This document shows, piece by piece, positions 53,471 to 61,373 of a DNA stretch of 64,000 nt. Each line of letters starts with the position of its first letter. The stretch's first letter is position 1. Made by a program: the position numbers and the translations under genes. Where the stretch lies: contig JAWZSN010000011.1 in NCBI GenBank assembly GCA_033875255.1, positions 62,001 to 126,000 of the forward strand, written 5' to 3'. This DNA comes from Marinimicrococcus sp033875255 (GTDB lineage Bacteria > Pseudomonadota > Alphaproteobacteria > Geminicoccales > Geminicoccaceae). The notes under the pieces are model-generated. The model had not been told where the DNA came from. It made no database searches and was given only the letters and a program-made list of their open reading frames with translations.

Positions 53471-53818
53471 TCAGCGCCGCCCGGCGCAGGCGGCACAGGT
53501 CGCGGCCGCCGGATCGAGCTCGAGGCGCCCCTCAAGGATCGCCTCGCCGCAGTCGGCGCACCAGCCGTACCCGCCCTCCGCGACGCGGGCGAGCGCGGCC
53601 TCGATGCGCACGATCTCGGCCCGGCGCCGGCGCTCCGCATCCTGCGCCATGGCCTACTGCTGCAAGGCATCCATCCGCGAAAGCCGGCCGACCCGGGCCT
53701 GGTCGAGCTCCACGGGTGCCGCCGCCTCGCCGCCCAGCTCGAGCAGCCGCCGCAGCTCGGCACGCCGCGCCTCGAGGCGCTCTTGCGCCTGCTCTAGATC
53801 CTCTCTCAGGCTGCCCAT
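53471..53818 (-). pseudogene. TraR/DksA-family zinc-finger gene interrupted by an in-frame TAG
   Basis: The ATG at 53818 opens MGSLREDLEQAQERLEARRA and reads VELDQARVGRLSRMDALQQ up to TAG (53656-53654). The same frame continues AMAQDAERRRRAEIVRIEA (own ATG at 53650) to a C4 zinc finger (CADC, about residues 82-85, and CAAC near the end). Relatives read through as DAMQQQAMA, so the TAG replaces a CAG codon. Joined, the product would be about 115 residues, which is normal. Options: a point-mutation pseudogene, two proteins made by re-initiation at the ATG 3 codons later, stop read-through, or a sequencing error. Confidence 0.75.
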
Positions 53819-53974
53819 GGCAACATCTCCCCCCTGCGGCATGTTCGATCCGTCCTTCCATGCAGCCCCGTTGCAGCCTACATCATGGCCCGCCTCGTTC
53901 ATGCAGCAATCCCGGCCGGCCATGCCGTGGCGCCGGCCCCACGCCACCCGGAGCCCGTTTTGACCGCGACCATC

Positions 53975-55561
53975 ATGGAACCGAGCACCCCGGTGGGCGA
54001 GGCAGCAGCGCGACGTCGCACCTTCGCCATCATCGCCCATCCCGATGCCGGCAAGACGACGCTCACCGAGAAGCTGCTGCTGTTCGGCGGGGCCATCCAT
54101 CTGGCGGGCGAGGTCAAGGCCAAGGGCGAGCGCCGCCGCGCGCGGTCCGACTGGATGAAGATCGAGCAGTCCCGCGGCATCTCGGTCACGACCTCGGTCA
54201 TGACCTTCGAGTATGGCGGCTGCACCTTCAACCTCCTGGACACGCCGGGCCACGAGGACTTTTCCGAGGACACCTACCGGACGCTGACCGCGGTGGACAG
54301 TGCCGTCATGGTGATCGACGCCGCCAAGGGCATCGAGCCGCAGACCCTCAAGCTCTTCGAGGTCTGCCGGATGCGCGACGTGCCGATCATGACCTTCGTC
54401 AACAAGATGGACCGCGAGGCCCGCGATCCGATCGAGATCCTCGACGAGATCGCCGAGAAGCTGGCGCTCGACGTGGCGCCGATGAACTGGCCGATCGGCA
54501 TGGGGCAGAACTTCCGCGGGGTGATCGAGCGCTCCGGCGAGCGGGTGCTGCTGCTCTCGGGCGAGGCCGGGCCGGTGAACGAGGAGATCCTCGAGCGCGG
54601 ATCGCCCAGGCTCGCAGAGCGGGTGCCGGCAGCGCAGATCGAGGACGCTTCGGAAGCGCTCGAGCTGGTCGACGGCACGCTCTCGCCGTTCGACCTGCAG
54701 GCCTATCGCGAGGGCCATCTGACGCCGGTCTTCTTCGGCAGCGCGCTCAAGACCTTCGGCGTGCGGGCGCTGCTCGACGGGCTGACGGCGCATGCCCCCT
54801 CGCCGCGGCCACAGCCGACCGATGCGCGCACGGTGGAGCCGGACGAGGATCGCCTGACCGGCTTCGTCTTCAAGGTCCAGGCCAACATGGACCCCAAGCA
54901 CCGCGACCGGGTGGCGTTCATGCGGCTCTGCTCCGGGCGCTTCAACCGCGGCATGAAGCTCACCATGGTGCGCAACAGCAAGCAGCTCGCGGTCGCCAAC
55001 CCGATCATGTTCTTCGCCCGTGAGCGTGAGCTCGCCGAGGAGGCCTGGCCCGGCGACATTATCGGCATTCCCAACCACGGCCAGCTGCGGGTCGGCGACA
55101 CGCTGAGCGAGGGCGAGACGATCCGCTTCACCGGCATCCCGAACTTCGCGCCCGAGATCCTGATGCGCGTGCGCCTGGGCGATCCGATGCGCGCCAAGCA
55201 TCTCAGGAAGGCGCTGGACGACATGGCCGAGGAAGGCGTCACCCAGGTCTTCCGGCCGCATCTCGGCTCCGACTGGGTGGTGGGTGTCATCGGCCAGCTG
55301 CAGCTCGACGTGCTCAAGACCCGCCTGGAGGTCGAGTACAACCTGCCGATCAGCTTCGAGCCGGCACCGTTCGTCACCGCGCGCTGGTGCGACGCCGAGG
55401 ACCAGCGCGAGCTGGACCGCTTTGTCCAGGCCAAGAAGGCGGCCCTGGCCGAGGATGGCGACGGCAATCCGGTCTATCTGGCGCGCAACGCCTGGGACCT
55501 CAACCGGGTGCAGGACGATTTCCCCAAGATCCGCTTCACCTCCACCCGCGAGCGCCACTGA
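53975..55561 (+). CDS. prfC: Peptide chain release factor 3
   Basis: The 528-residue GTPase has G1 AHPDAGKTTLTEK (about residues 22-34), the G2-region SRGISVTTSVMTF, G3 DTPGHEDFSED, G4 FVNKMDREARDP, and the RF3-specific C-terminal domain with FRPHLGSDWVVGVIGQLQLD. It removes RF1 and RF2 from ribosomes. The ATG at 53975 gives the usual RF3 length; an earlier frame start at 53885 would add 30 residues without homology. Confidence 0.93.
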   Translation: MEPSTPVGEAAARRRTFAIIAHPDAGKTTLTEKLLLFGGAIHLAGEVKAKGERRRARSDWMKIEQSRGISVTTSVMTFEYGGCTFNLLDTPGHEDFSEDTYRTLTAVDSAVMVIDAAKGIEPQTLKLFEVCRMRDVPIMTFVNKMDREARDPIEILDEIAEKLALDVAPMNWPIGMGQNFRGVIERSGERVLLLSGEAGPVNEEILERGSPRLAERVPAAQIEDASEALELVDGTLSPFDLQAYREGHLTPVFFGSALKTFGVRALLDGLTAHAPSPRPQPTDARTVEPDEDRLTGFVFKVQANMDPKHRDRVAFMRLCSGRFNRGMKLTMVRNSKQLAVANPIMFFARERELAEEAWPGDIIGIPNHGQLRVGDTLSEGETIRFTGIPNFAPEILMRVRLGDPMRAKHLRKALDDMAEEGVTQVFRPHLGSDWVVGVIGQLQLDVLKTRLEVEYNLPISFEPAPFVTARWCDAEDQRELDRFVQAKKAALAEDGDGNPVYLARNAWDLNRVQDDFPKIRFTSTRERH

Positions 55562-55567
55562 GGAGGC

Positions 55568-56407
55568 TCAAGCCGGCACGGCCTCCCTATCGCCGCTCCA
55601 GACAGGATCGGCGAGCAGGACGCAGCCGCGGCGCCAGGCGTCGGTGAAGCGGTCCAGGCCGTGCGTGCCGCCATTGACCAGCCGGCGCGCGCGGCGCAGA
55701 TCACCCTCGAAAAGCGCTTCCTTGAGCGCCAGGCGGCGCGAAGCGAGGAACGAGCCCAGCAACCTGCCGGCGATCGCCGGCTCGCAGGCCAGCTCCGGCT
55801 CCTCGAGCAGCGCGTGGTCGAGCCCCAGCAGCCGGCCGTGGCGCCGGTAGTTGGCCCGGCCGGTGAGCTGCACGAATCCCCGGCCGCGAAAGCGCGCGCC
55901 GTCCGGCGCTCCCCGGTTGCCCAGGTCGCGGCGCTGGTCATAGAGGTCGAAAGGGTGCCCGCCCGGCGAGCTGTTGAAGCGCGAGAGCTGCTCCTCGACC
56001 GGCTCGAAACCCTCGCTCTCGGCGCGGATGGTGGCAAGGGCTGCCAGCACCAAGGGCTTCTCGACGAGGCCGAAGGCGCGCAGGCCGGCAAGCACCGCTG
56101 GAAGGTTGCGGGCGATGGGACCCAACGGCGTGAACGGGAAGAGCGCGCTCACGAGATCGACGTCGACCGCTTGCGTCACGTCGCTCACGGCAGCGCGGCC
56201 GCCGGGCTCGATCAGTGACCAGCTCATAGGGCCGCAAATGCCATCGGCCAGAAGCCCGTTGGCCCGCTGGCAGGCGAGCAGGGCCGCCTCGGTCGCCGCG
56301 CCGAACCGCCCGTCCAGCCGGCCCGGCGGAAAGCCCAGCGCCTCGAGCCGCTGCTGCAGACGCTCGACCTCGTAGCCGCGGGACCCGCGGCGCAGCACTG
56401 GACGCAT
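55568..56407 (-). CDS. Endolysin-like protein: peptidoglycan-binding plus GH19-type domain
   Basis: From the ATG at 56407 (GGAGG six bases upstream) the protein has 279 residues. Residues about 5-60 form a PG_binding_1 repeat (SRGYEVERLQQRLEALGFPP, GRFGAATEAALLACQRANGL). The rest resembles GH19 chitinase/lysozyme-type endolysins (LATIRAESEGFEPVEE with the catalytic Glu, RFRGRGFVQLTGRANYRRHG, LVNGGTHGLDRF). There is no signal peptide, as in phage or GTA endolysins that need a holin. The frame start at 56425 falls inside the operator-like inverted repeat and is less likely. It is convergent with prfC. Confidence 0.8.
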   Translation of the reverse strand: MRPVLRRGSRGYEVERLQQRLEALGFPPGRLDGRFGAATEAALLACQRANGLLADGICGPMSWSLIEPGGRAAVSDVTQAVDVDLVSALFPFTPLGPIARNLPAVLAGLRAFGLVEKPLVLAALATIRAESEGFEPVEEQLSRFNSSPGGHPFDLYDQRRDLGNRGAPDGARFRGRGFVQLTGRANYRRHGRLLGLDHALLEEPELACEPAIAGRLLGSFLASRRLALKEALFEGDLRRARRLVNGGTHGLDRFTDAWRRGCVLLADPVWSGDREAVPA

Positions 56408-56415
56408 GGCGGCCT

Positions 56416-56451
56416 CCGATGTCATAGGGGTAGTTGATCCTATAACATCGG
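56416..56451. promoter_or_regulatory. Inverted repeat overlapping the endolysin promoter
   Basis: CCGATGTCATAGG (56416-56428) and CCTATAACATCGG (56439-56451) are inverted with 12 of 13 bases paired and a 10-bp spacer. The right arm includes the proposed -10 box, the classic layout of a repressor operator. Confidence 0.6.
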
Positions 56452-56467
56452 ATTTTTATGACTACAA
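56439..56467 (-). promoter_or_regulatory. Candidate promoter of the endolysin-like gene
   Basis: On the minus strand TTGTAG (56467-56462) and TATAGG (56444-56439) are spaced by exactly 17 bp, 32 bp before the ATG at 56407. The boxes match the consensus only moderately. Confidence 0.45.
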
Positions 56468-56503
56468 GCCTAAAGCCGCCTCGACCCCGCAGAAATCCTT
56501 CTG

Positions 56504-56920
56504 CTATTCCTCGCGGTAGACCCGCTCGCGTCGCTCATGGCGCTCCTGGGCCTCGATGCTCAGCGTGGCGATGGGACGGGCTTCGAGCCGCTTGATACCG
56601 ATCGGCTCGTGGGTTTCCTCGCAAAAACCGTAGGAGCCATCCTCGATCCGCCGCAAGGCGGCGTCGATCTTCGACAAAAGCTTGCGCTCGCGATCGCGGG
56701 TCCGCAGCTCGAAGCTGCGCTGGATCTCCGCCGACGCCCAGTCGCTGGCGTCCGGCAGGCGGGTATCCTCCTCCTTGAGCTGCCGCAGCGTCTCCCCCGA
56801 GCCGCGCAGGATCTCTTCCCGCCAGTAGAGCAGCTTGCGCCTGAAATACTCTGCCTGACGCGGGTTCATGTAAGGCTCGTCTTCGGTCGGCCGATAATTT
56901 TCGGCAATGACGTCAATCAT
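56504..56920 (-). CDS. dksA: RNA polymerase-binding transcription factor DksA
   Basis: The 138-residue protein shows the DksA coiled-coil tip region (PDASDWASAEIQRSFELRTR, about residues 62-81) with the acidic Asp-x-x-Asp of the tip. Its zinc-finger region has only one Cys (YGFCEETHEPIGIKRLEARP), which is normal for the alphaproteobacterial form. It modulates transcription with ppGpp. ATG 56920 has GGAGG about 7 bases upstream. A second, C4-type paralogue is the TAG-broken gene at 53471-53818. Confidence 0.93.
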   Translation of the reverse strand: MIDVIAENYRPTEDEPYMNPRQAEYFRRKLLYWREEILRGSGETLRQLKEEDTRLPDASDWASAEIQRSFELRTRDRERKLLSKIDAALRRIEDGSYGFCEETHEPIGIKRLEARPIATLSIEAQERHERRERVYREE

Positions 56921-57122
56921 GCGTCCTCCAAGACCCCCGAGGCACAAAGACGGGCAAAAAAGCCGGCGCGGACTCCCCAGAACCGTCGCCGCACTCGTCT
57001 GGAGTGCCACTCGCGCGCTAGATACTCCATGCCTTGGATCCGCTGCAACCACATCATGAGCCTGCGCGACGCCGCATAGGATGTAGCGACCGAAATGCGT
57101 CACACAAGCTCGAGAGCGCGCC

Positions 57123-57887
57123 CTATGGGGCATGCTCCAAAGCACAGCGTTCCGCGCGAGGCAGTCTTAGGCGATCGAGCCGCGCCCCAAGCGCGTCGTA
57201 GAGCAGCAGGGTGCCCGACAAGCTGTCGGCCTCGAAGCCGAGCAGCTCCTTGACGACCTCGACCGCCTGCAGCGTGCCCATCACCCCGGCGGCGGCTCCG
57301 AGCACGCCGCCCTGCGCACAGCTGGGCAGGGCATCCGGGGCGGGCGCCTCGGGGTGGAGGCAGTGAAAGCAGGGATGCGGCGCTCCCATATGCGCCTTGA
57401 AGGTGGTGAGCTGTCCGGAGAAACCCTGCACGGAGGCGCTCACCAGCGACCGGCCGAGCGCCCGGCAGGCGTCGTGGACGAGAAGCCGTGTGGCAAAATT
57501 GTCGCTCCCGTCGGCCACCAGATCATAGCCTTCCACCAGCTCGCGGACGTTCGCAGCCGTGAGGCGGCAGGCATGGCCGCGCAGCACGATGCCGGGATTG
57601 AGCGCGCGCAGCCGTGCCAGCGCACTTTCTGTCTTGAGCCGGCCGAGACTCGCCCCGTCGTGCAGGATCTGGCGCTGGAGGTTGGAGAGATCGACGCTGT
57701 CGTCGTCGACCACCCCGAGCGTGCCGATGCCGGCCGCCGCCAGGTAGAGCAGCGCCGGCGAGCCCAGCCCGCCGGCCCCGATCACCAGCACCCGAGCCTT
57801 CAGCAGGCGCTCCTGGCCGACACCGCCGATCTCCGGCAGGACGATCTGGCGCGAATAGCGCTGCAGTTGCTCCTCGGAAAACTCCAT
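57123..57887 (-). CDS. moeB: Molybdopterin-synthase adenylyltransferase MoeB (ThiF/HesA family)
   Basis: The 254-residue protein has QRYSRQIVLPEIGGVGQERL at the N-terminus, the nucleotide loop VIGAGGLGSPALLYLAAAG (about residues 35-53), DSVDLSNLQRQILH, and DGSDNFATRLLVHDAC. It adenylates MoaD or ThiS C-termini. The usual zinc-binding CxxC pairs are reduced (single CFHC near residue 172), so a ThiF-type role is also possible. It is a single gene. Confidence 0.85.
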   Translation of the reverse strand: MEFSEEQLQRYSRQIVLPEIGGVGQERLLKARVLVIGAGGLGSPALLYLAAAGIGTLGVVDDDSVDLSNLQRQILHDGASLGRLKTESALARLRALNPGIVLRGHACRLTAANVRELVEGYDLVADGSDNFATRLLVHDACRALGRSLVSASVQGFSGQLTTFKAHMGAPHPCFHCLHPEAPAPDALPSCAQGGVLGAAAGVMGTLQAVEVVKELLGFEADSLSGTLLLYDALGARLDRLRLPRAERCALEHAP

Positions 57888-57988
57888 GCCCGTCCTTGCC
57901 CCGCATGCGGCTACCCGCCCTCGCCTAACGGGTCCTTAACCATATGGGTGCAGGCTGTGCCAAGGGGATGGCCGCGGGCGAGGGTTTG

Positions 57989-58291
57989 ATGAGCGAGCTG
58001 AGGGAGGCGGAGCGCACGCTCCAGGCGGCGCTGGCGGCGGTTGCCCGCTGCCGGGCGGGGCTGGTGGCGGGCGGGGCGATCGATCTCGAGCCGGTGCGCG
58101 CCGCGCTGCGACAGCTCGCCCGGCAGTCCACGCCGCCGCCGCTGCGCCCCCTGCTACTGGCCCTGCTCGACGAGCTGCTACCGCTGCAGGCGCTTCTCGA
58201 CGAGGAGCTGCGCGCGAGCGCCAGCCGCCTCGGGCAGCTCGACGCCCACCGGCAGGCCGGCATGGCCTATCGGCGCGGCAGCCGCAGCTGA
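57989..58291 (+). CDS. Hypothetical helical protein upstream of fliO
   Basis: The 100-residue protein starts MSELREAERTLQAALAAVAR and is almost wholly alpha-helical by composition, rich in Ala, Leu and Arg. It resembles small flagellar export chaperones (FlgN/FliT type) in size and character but has no clear motif. It sits 10 bp before fliO, which supports a flagellar job. The first ATG with a good context is 57989; another at 57944 would add 15 residues. Confidence 0.5.
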   Translation: MSELREAERTLQAALAAVARCRAGLVAGGAIDLEPVRAALRQLARQSTPPPLRPLLLALLDELLPLQALLDEELRASASRLGQLDAHRQAGMAYRRGSRS

Positions 58292-58301
58292 GGGACGGCA
58301 C

Positions 58302-58583
58302 ATGGACCTGGTAGACCCGCTTCGCCTGCTTGCTGCCGCTCTCGTGGTAGCCGGGCTCGCCGCGCTCTTCCTCCTCCTCGCCCGCCGCCTCGAGCGCCTG
58401 CGCGCCGGCGGCAGCGGCAACGGACGGCGGCTGGCGGTCCTCGAGACCTGCTGGCTCGACAGCAGGACCCGCCTCCTGCTGGTCCGCTGCGACAGGGCCG
58501 AGCACCTCGTGCTGGTCGGCCAGGCGGGTGCCCAGGCGCTTGCTCCGCCGCCCACGCCGGCATCGCCGGAGGGACGGCCGTGA
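58302..58583 (+). CDS. fliO: Flagellar biosynthesis protein FliO
   Basis: The 93-residue protein has one N-terminal membrane helix (LRLLAAALVVAGLAALFLLL, about residues 7-26) followed by a FliO-type domain (RRLAVLETCWLDSRTRLLLV and RAEHLVLVGQAG). It assists FliP assembly in the flagellar export gate. It overlaps fliP by 4 bp. Confidence 0.75.
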   Translation: MDLVDPLRLLAAALVVAGLAALFLLLARRLERLRAGGSGNGRRLAVLETCWLDSRTRLLLVRCDRAEHLVLVGQAGAQALAPPPTPASPEGRP

Positions 58584-59314
58584 GGCGGTTCTGGCTGATT
58601 GCCGGCACGCTTTTGCTGCTCGCCCTCCCGGGGCAGGCGGCAGCACAGTCGCTGACCCTCGATCTGGGCGGTGGCGGAAGCTTCACCGGCCAGCTTCTGC
58701 GCTTCTTCCTGCTGATCACCGTCCTCAGCCTCGCCCCCTCGATCCTGGTGATGGTCACCTCCTTCGTGCGGATCGTGATCGTGCTCTCCTTCCTCAGGAC
58801 CGCGATCGGCCTTCAGCAGAGCCCGCCCAACGCCGTCATCATCAGCCTCGCCCTCTTCCTCACCGGCTTCGTCATGGCGCCGACCTTCGAGCGGGCCTGG
58901 GAGGAAGGCCTCGCCCCGCTGGTCGCCGAGGCGATCGACGAGGAAGAGGCTTTCGGCCGGACCGTGGCGCCCTTCCACGCCTTCATGCTGCGCCAGGTGC
59001 GCGAGAAGGACCTGGCGCTGTTCTTCGACATCGCCGCCAGCGCGCCCCCTGCAACTGCCGAGGAGACTCCGCTTCGGGTGCTGGTGCCGGCTTTCCTGAT
59101 CAGCGAGCTGCGCCGCGCCTTCGAGATCGGCTTTCTTGTGTTCGTGCCGTTCCTGGTGATCGACATGGTGGTGGCCTCGATCCTCATGGCGCTCGGCATG
59201 ATGATGCTGCCGCCCGTTACCGTCTCGCTTCCCTTCAAGCTGATCTTCTTCGTGCTGGTCGACGGCTGGTATCTCGTGGTGGGCAGCCTGGTGGAGAGCT
59301 TTCGCGGTCTTTGA
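58580..59314 (+). CDS. fliP: Flagellar type III export gate protein FliP
   Basis: The 244-residue protein has a cleavable signal peptide (to about residue 22, AAAQS) and four membrane segments. Motifs include LAPSILVMVTSFVRIVIVLS, RTAIGLQQSPPNAVII, and PAFLISELRRAFEIGFLVFV. FliP forms the core of the export channel. The GTG start overlaps the fliO stop. The other gate genes (fliQ, fliR, flhA, flhB) are not in the window. Confidence 0.95.
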   Translation: MRRFWLIAGTLLLLALPGQAAAQSLTLDLGGGGSFTGQLLRFFLLITVLSLAPSILVMVTSFVRIVIVLSFLRTAIGLQQSPPNAVIISLALFLTGFVMAPTFERAWEEGLAPLVAEAIDEEEAFGRTVAPFHAFMLRQVREKDLALFFDIAASAPPATAEETPLRVLVPAFLISELRRAFEIGFLVFVPFLVIDMVVASILMALGMMMLPPVTVSLPFKLIFFVLVDGWYLVVGSLVESFRGL

Positions 59315-59382
59315 GGCCCCTCGCCGTACGGGGACGCATCGGCTAGAAGCGGGCTGTCACTGCCCTGCCGGGAGTCGTCCTC

Positions 59383-60774
59383 ATGTCCAGCGCACCCACT
59401 CCCGCCGTCGCCGCCGCCATCGAGGAGCTGAGCGCTCTCCTGGGCGAGCGCCTGTCCACCAACCGGGGCGTGCGCGAGCAGCACGGCCGGGGCGAGGCGC
59501 ATCATGCACCGCAGCCGCCGGACGCGGTGGCCTTCGCCCGCTCGACGGAGGAGGTGAGCCGGATCGTGACGGCCTGCGCGCGCCATCGCGTGCCGGTCAT
59601 CGCCTTCGGCGCCGGCACCTCGCTGGAGGGCCACGTGGCGGCGGTCCAGGGCGGCGTCTCCGTCGACCTTACGCAGATGAACCGGATTCTCGAGGTTCAT
59701 CCCGACGACCTGGACGCGCTCGTCGAGGCGGGCGTCACCCGCAAGCAGCTCGAGGCGCATCTGCGCGACAGTGGCCTGTTCTTCCCCATCGACCCGGGTG
59801 CGGACGCCACGATCGGCGGCATGGCCGCGACCCGCGCCTCGGGAACCAACGCCGTCCGCTACGGCACCATGCGCGAGACCGTGCTGGGCCTCACCGTGGT
59901 GCTGGCCGACGGACGGATCGTCCACACTGGCGGCCGCGCCAAGAAGTCCTCGGCGGGCTACGATCTCACCCGGCTCTTCGTGGGCTCGGAGGGCACGCTC
60001 GGCATCATCACCGAGATCCGCCTGCGCCTCACGGGCATCCCCGAGGCGGTCTCCGCCGCTGTCTGCCCGTTCCCCGACGTCGATTCGGCCGTGCAGGCGG
60101 TGATCGCCACCATCCAGAGCGGAATACCGGTGGCCCGCATCGAGCTCCTGGACGAGCTGCAGATGCAGGCCTGCATCGCCTTCTCGAAGCTCGAGGGCAT
60201 GGAGGCGGTGCCGACCCTCTTCTACGAGTTCCACGGCACCGAGAGCGGGGTCGCCGAGCAGGCCGAGCAGGCCGGCGCCATAGCCGCCGAGTTCGGTGCC
60301 AGGGGCTTCGAATGGGCGCGTCGCACCGAGGACCGCAACCGCCTCTGGCAGGCCCGTCACGACGCCTACTATGCGGCCCTGGCGCTGCGCCCCGGCTGCG
60401 TCGGCTGGGCCACCGACGTCTGCGTGCCGATCTCGCAACTCGCCCGCTCTATCGCCGAGACCCGCGCCGACGTCGCCGAGGCCGGCCTCCAGGCGCCCAT
60501 CGTCGGCCATGTCGGCGACGGCAATTTCCACCTCCTCATGCTGCTCGACCCGAACGATCCGACCGAGCGCGAGCGGGCCAGGGCCGTCAACAAGCGCATG
60601 GTCGCCCGCGCCATCGCCCTTGGCGGCACCTGCACCGGCGAGCACGGAATCGGCCTGGGCAAGATCGACAGCCTGCGCCAGGAGCATCCCGAGGGCATCG
60701 AGATCATGCGCCTGATCAAGCAGGCGCTCGATCCGGAGGACCTCATGAATCCGGGCAAGATCCTCCGTAGGTGA
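59383..60774 (+). CDS. FAD-linked oxidase, D-lactate/2-hydroxyacid dehydrogenase type
   Basis: The 463-residue flavoprotein has the FAD-binding PCMH motif PVIAFGAGTSLEGHV (about residues 70-84), DPGADATIGGMAATRASGTN, GGRAKKSSAGYDLTRLFVGS, and the C-terminal HVGDGNFHLLMLLDP and CTGEHGIGLGKI with conserved His. This fits cytochrome-type D-lactate or D-2-hydroxyglutarate dehydrogenases. It is followed 42 bp later by an intrinsic terminator, and 68 bp separate it from fliP. Confidence 0.9.
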   Translation: MSSAPTPAVAAAIEELSALLGERLSTNRGVREQHGRGEAHHAPQPPDAVAFARSTEEVSRIVTACARHRVPVIAFGAGTSLEGHVAAVQGGVSVDLTQMNRILEVHPDDLDALVEAGVTRKQLEAHLRDSGLFFPIDPGADATIGGMAATRASGTNAVRYGTMRETVLGLTVVLADGRIVHTGGRAKKSSAGYDLTRLFVGSEGTLGIITEIRLRLTGIPEAVSAAVCPFPDVDSAVQAVIATIQSGIPVARIELLDELQMQACIAFSKLEGMEAVPTLFYEFHGTESGVAEQAEQAGAIAAEFGARGFEWARRTEDRNRLWQARHDAYYAALALRPGCVGWATDVCVPISQLARSIAETRADVAEAGLQAPIVGHVGDGNFHLLMLLDPNDPTERERARAVNKRMVARAIALGGTCTGEHGIGLGKIDSLRQEHPEGIEIMRLIKQALDPEDLMNPGKILRR

Positions 60775-60816
60775 GAGACCTGCTTGTCGGGGCCCAGGGC
60801 GCTGGAACCTGGCGGT

Positions 60817-60838
60817 GGCGCTGCGCGCAGCCTTTTTC
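60817..60838 (+). terminator. Intrinsic terminator of the FAD-linked oxidase gene
   Basis: GGCGCTGCGCGCAGCC folds with GCTG/CAGC arms and is followed by TTTTT (60833-60837). It shares the core of the terminator family. Confidence 0.75.
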
Positions 60839-61063
60839 ACGCTTTTTGGTCGGTTGGCGGCAGCGCCTGATCGCAAGAGTGAGGGCGGGTCCTCATCCGG
60901 CGGAACCTCCTGCTGCAGACGAACGCCGCAAGCCGCTTCGCCGTCTCGGCTGACGAGGTCAGCGGCCGGCTTCCTCTTTCCCCGAGGGTTGCCGGCGGCG
61001 TCTGGCGGCCGGATGCCGCTCCCGCCACGACTCCTGCACCTGCCCACCCTTTGTTTACCCTTG

Positions 61064-61162
61064 CCGTGTCATCCTCGCGGCTGGTGGGGAACGAGAGCGC
61101 CCGGGCTGAGCGCGGCGGCGGACTCCCACACCCGCCGAATCGCCAGCACCCCTGAAGATCCA
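61064..61162. repeat. Divergent hairpin-unit copy
   Basis: GTCATCCTCGCGGCTGGTGGGG ... GGCGGACTCCCACACCCGCCGAAT, then GAAGATCCAGTAAACGC, matches the hairpin unit with many changes. Together with the flanking terminator cores at 60817 and 61197 it forms an element of about 400 bp between convergent genes. The rest of 60839-61370 contains no gene. Confidence 0.5.
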
Positions 61163-61196
61163 GTAAACGCTCACCGTCGCCGATCGGCAAAAGTCA

Positions 61197-61223
61197 GAAA
61201 AAACGAGAGCCGCGCGCAGCGCC
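61197..61223 (-). terminator. Terminator core facing the WD40-like gene
   Basis: On the minus strand GGCGCTGCGCGCGGC is followed by a T-rich tract (TCTCGTTTTTTC). It lies 150 bp after the stop of the gene at 61374. Confidence 0.55.
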
Positions 61224-61373
61224 CCTCGACCGTCCCGCCGGCCGCTCGAGCCCTGGCCCCGCCCGGCTCCAGCCGGTCGGGAAGCGCTCCAGAGCTCGCC
61301 CCTTCACCCGACGCTCAAGGATCCGGGCAGCCCACCTCCAGATTCGCGGCGAAGACGGCCCCGCGCCGAGACC

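Noticed and set aside
53885..53974. N-terminal extension of prfC from the earlier ATG
   Set aside because: The 30 extra residues lack any family similarity, and the start at 53975 gives the normal RF3 length.
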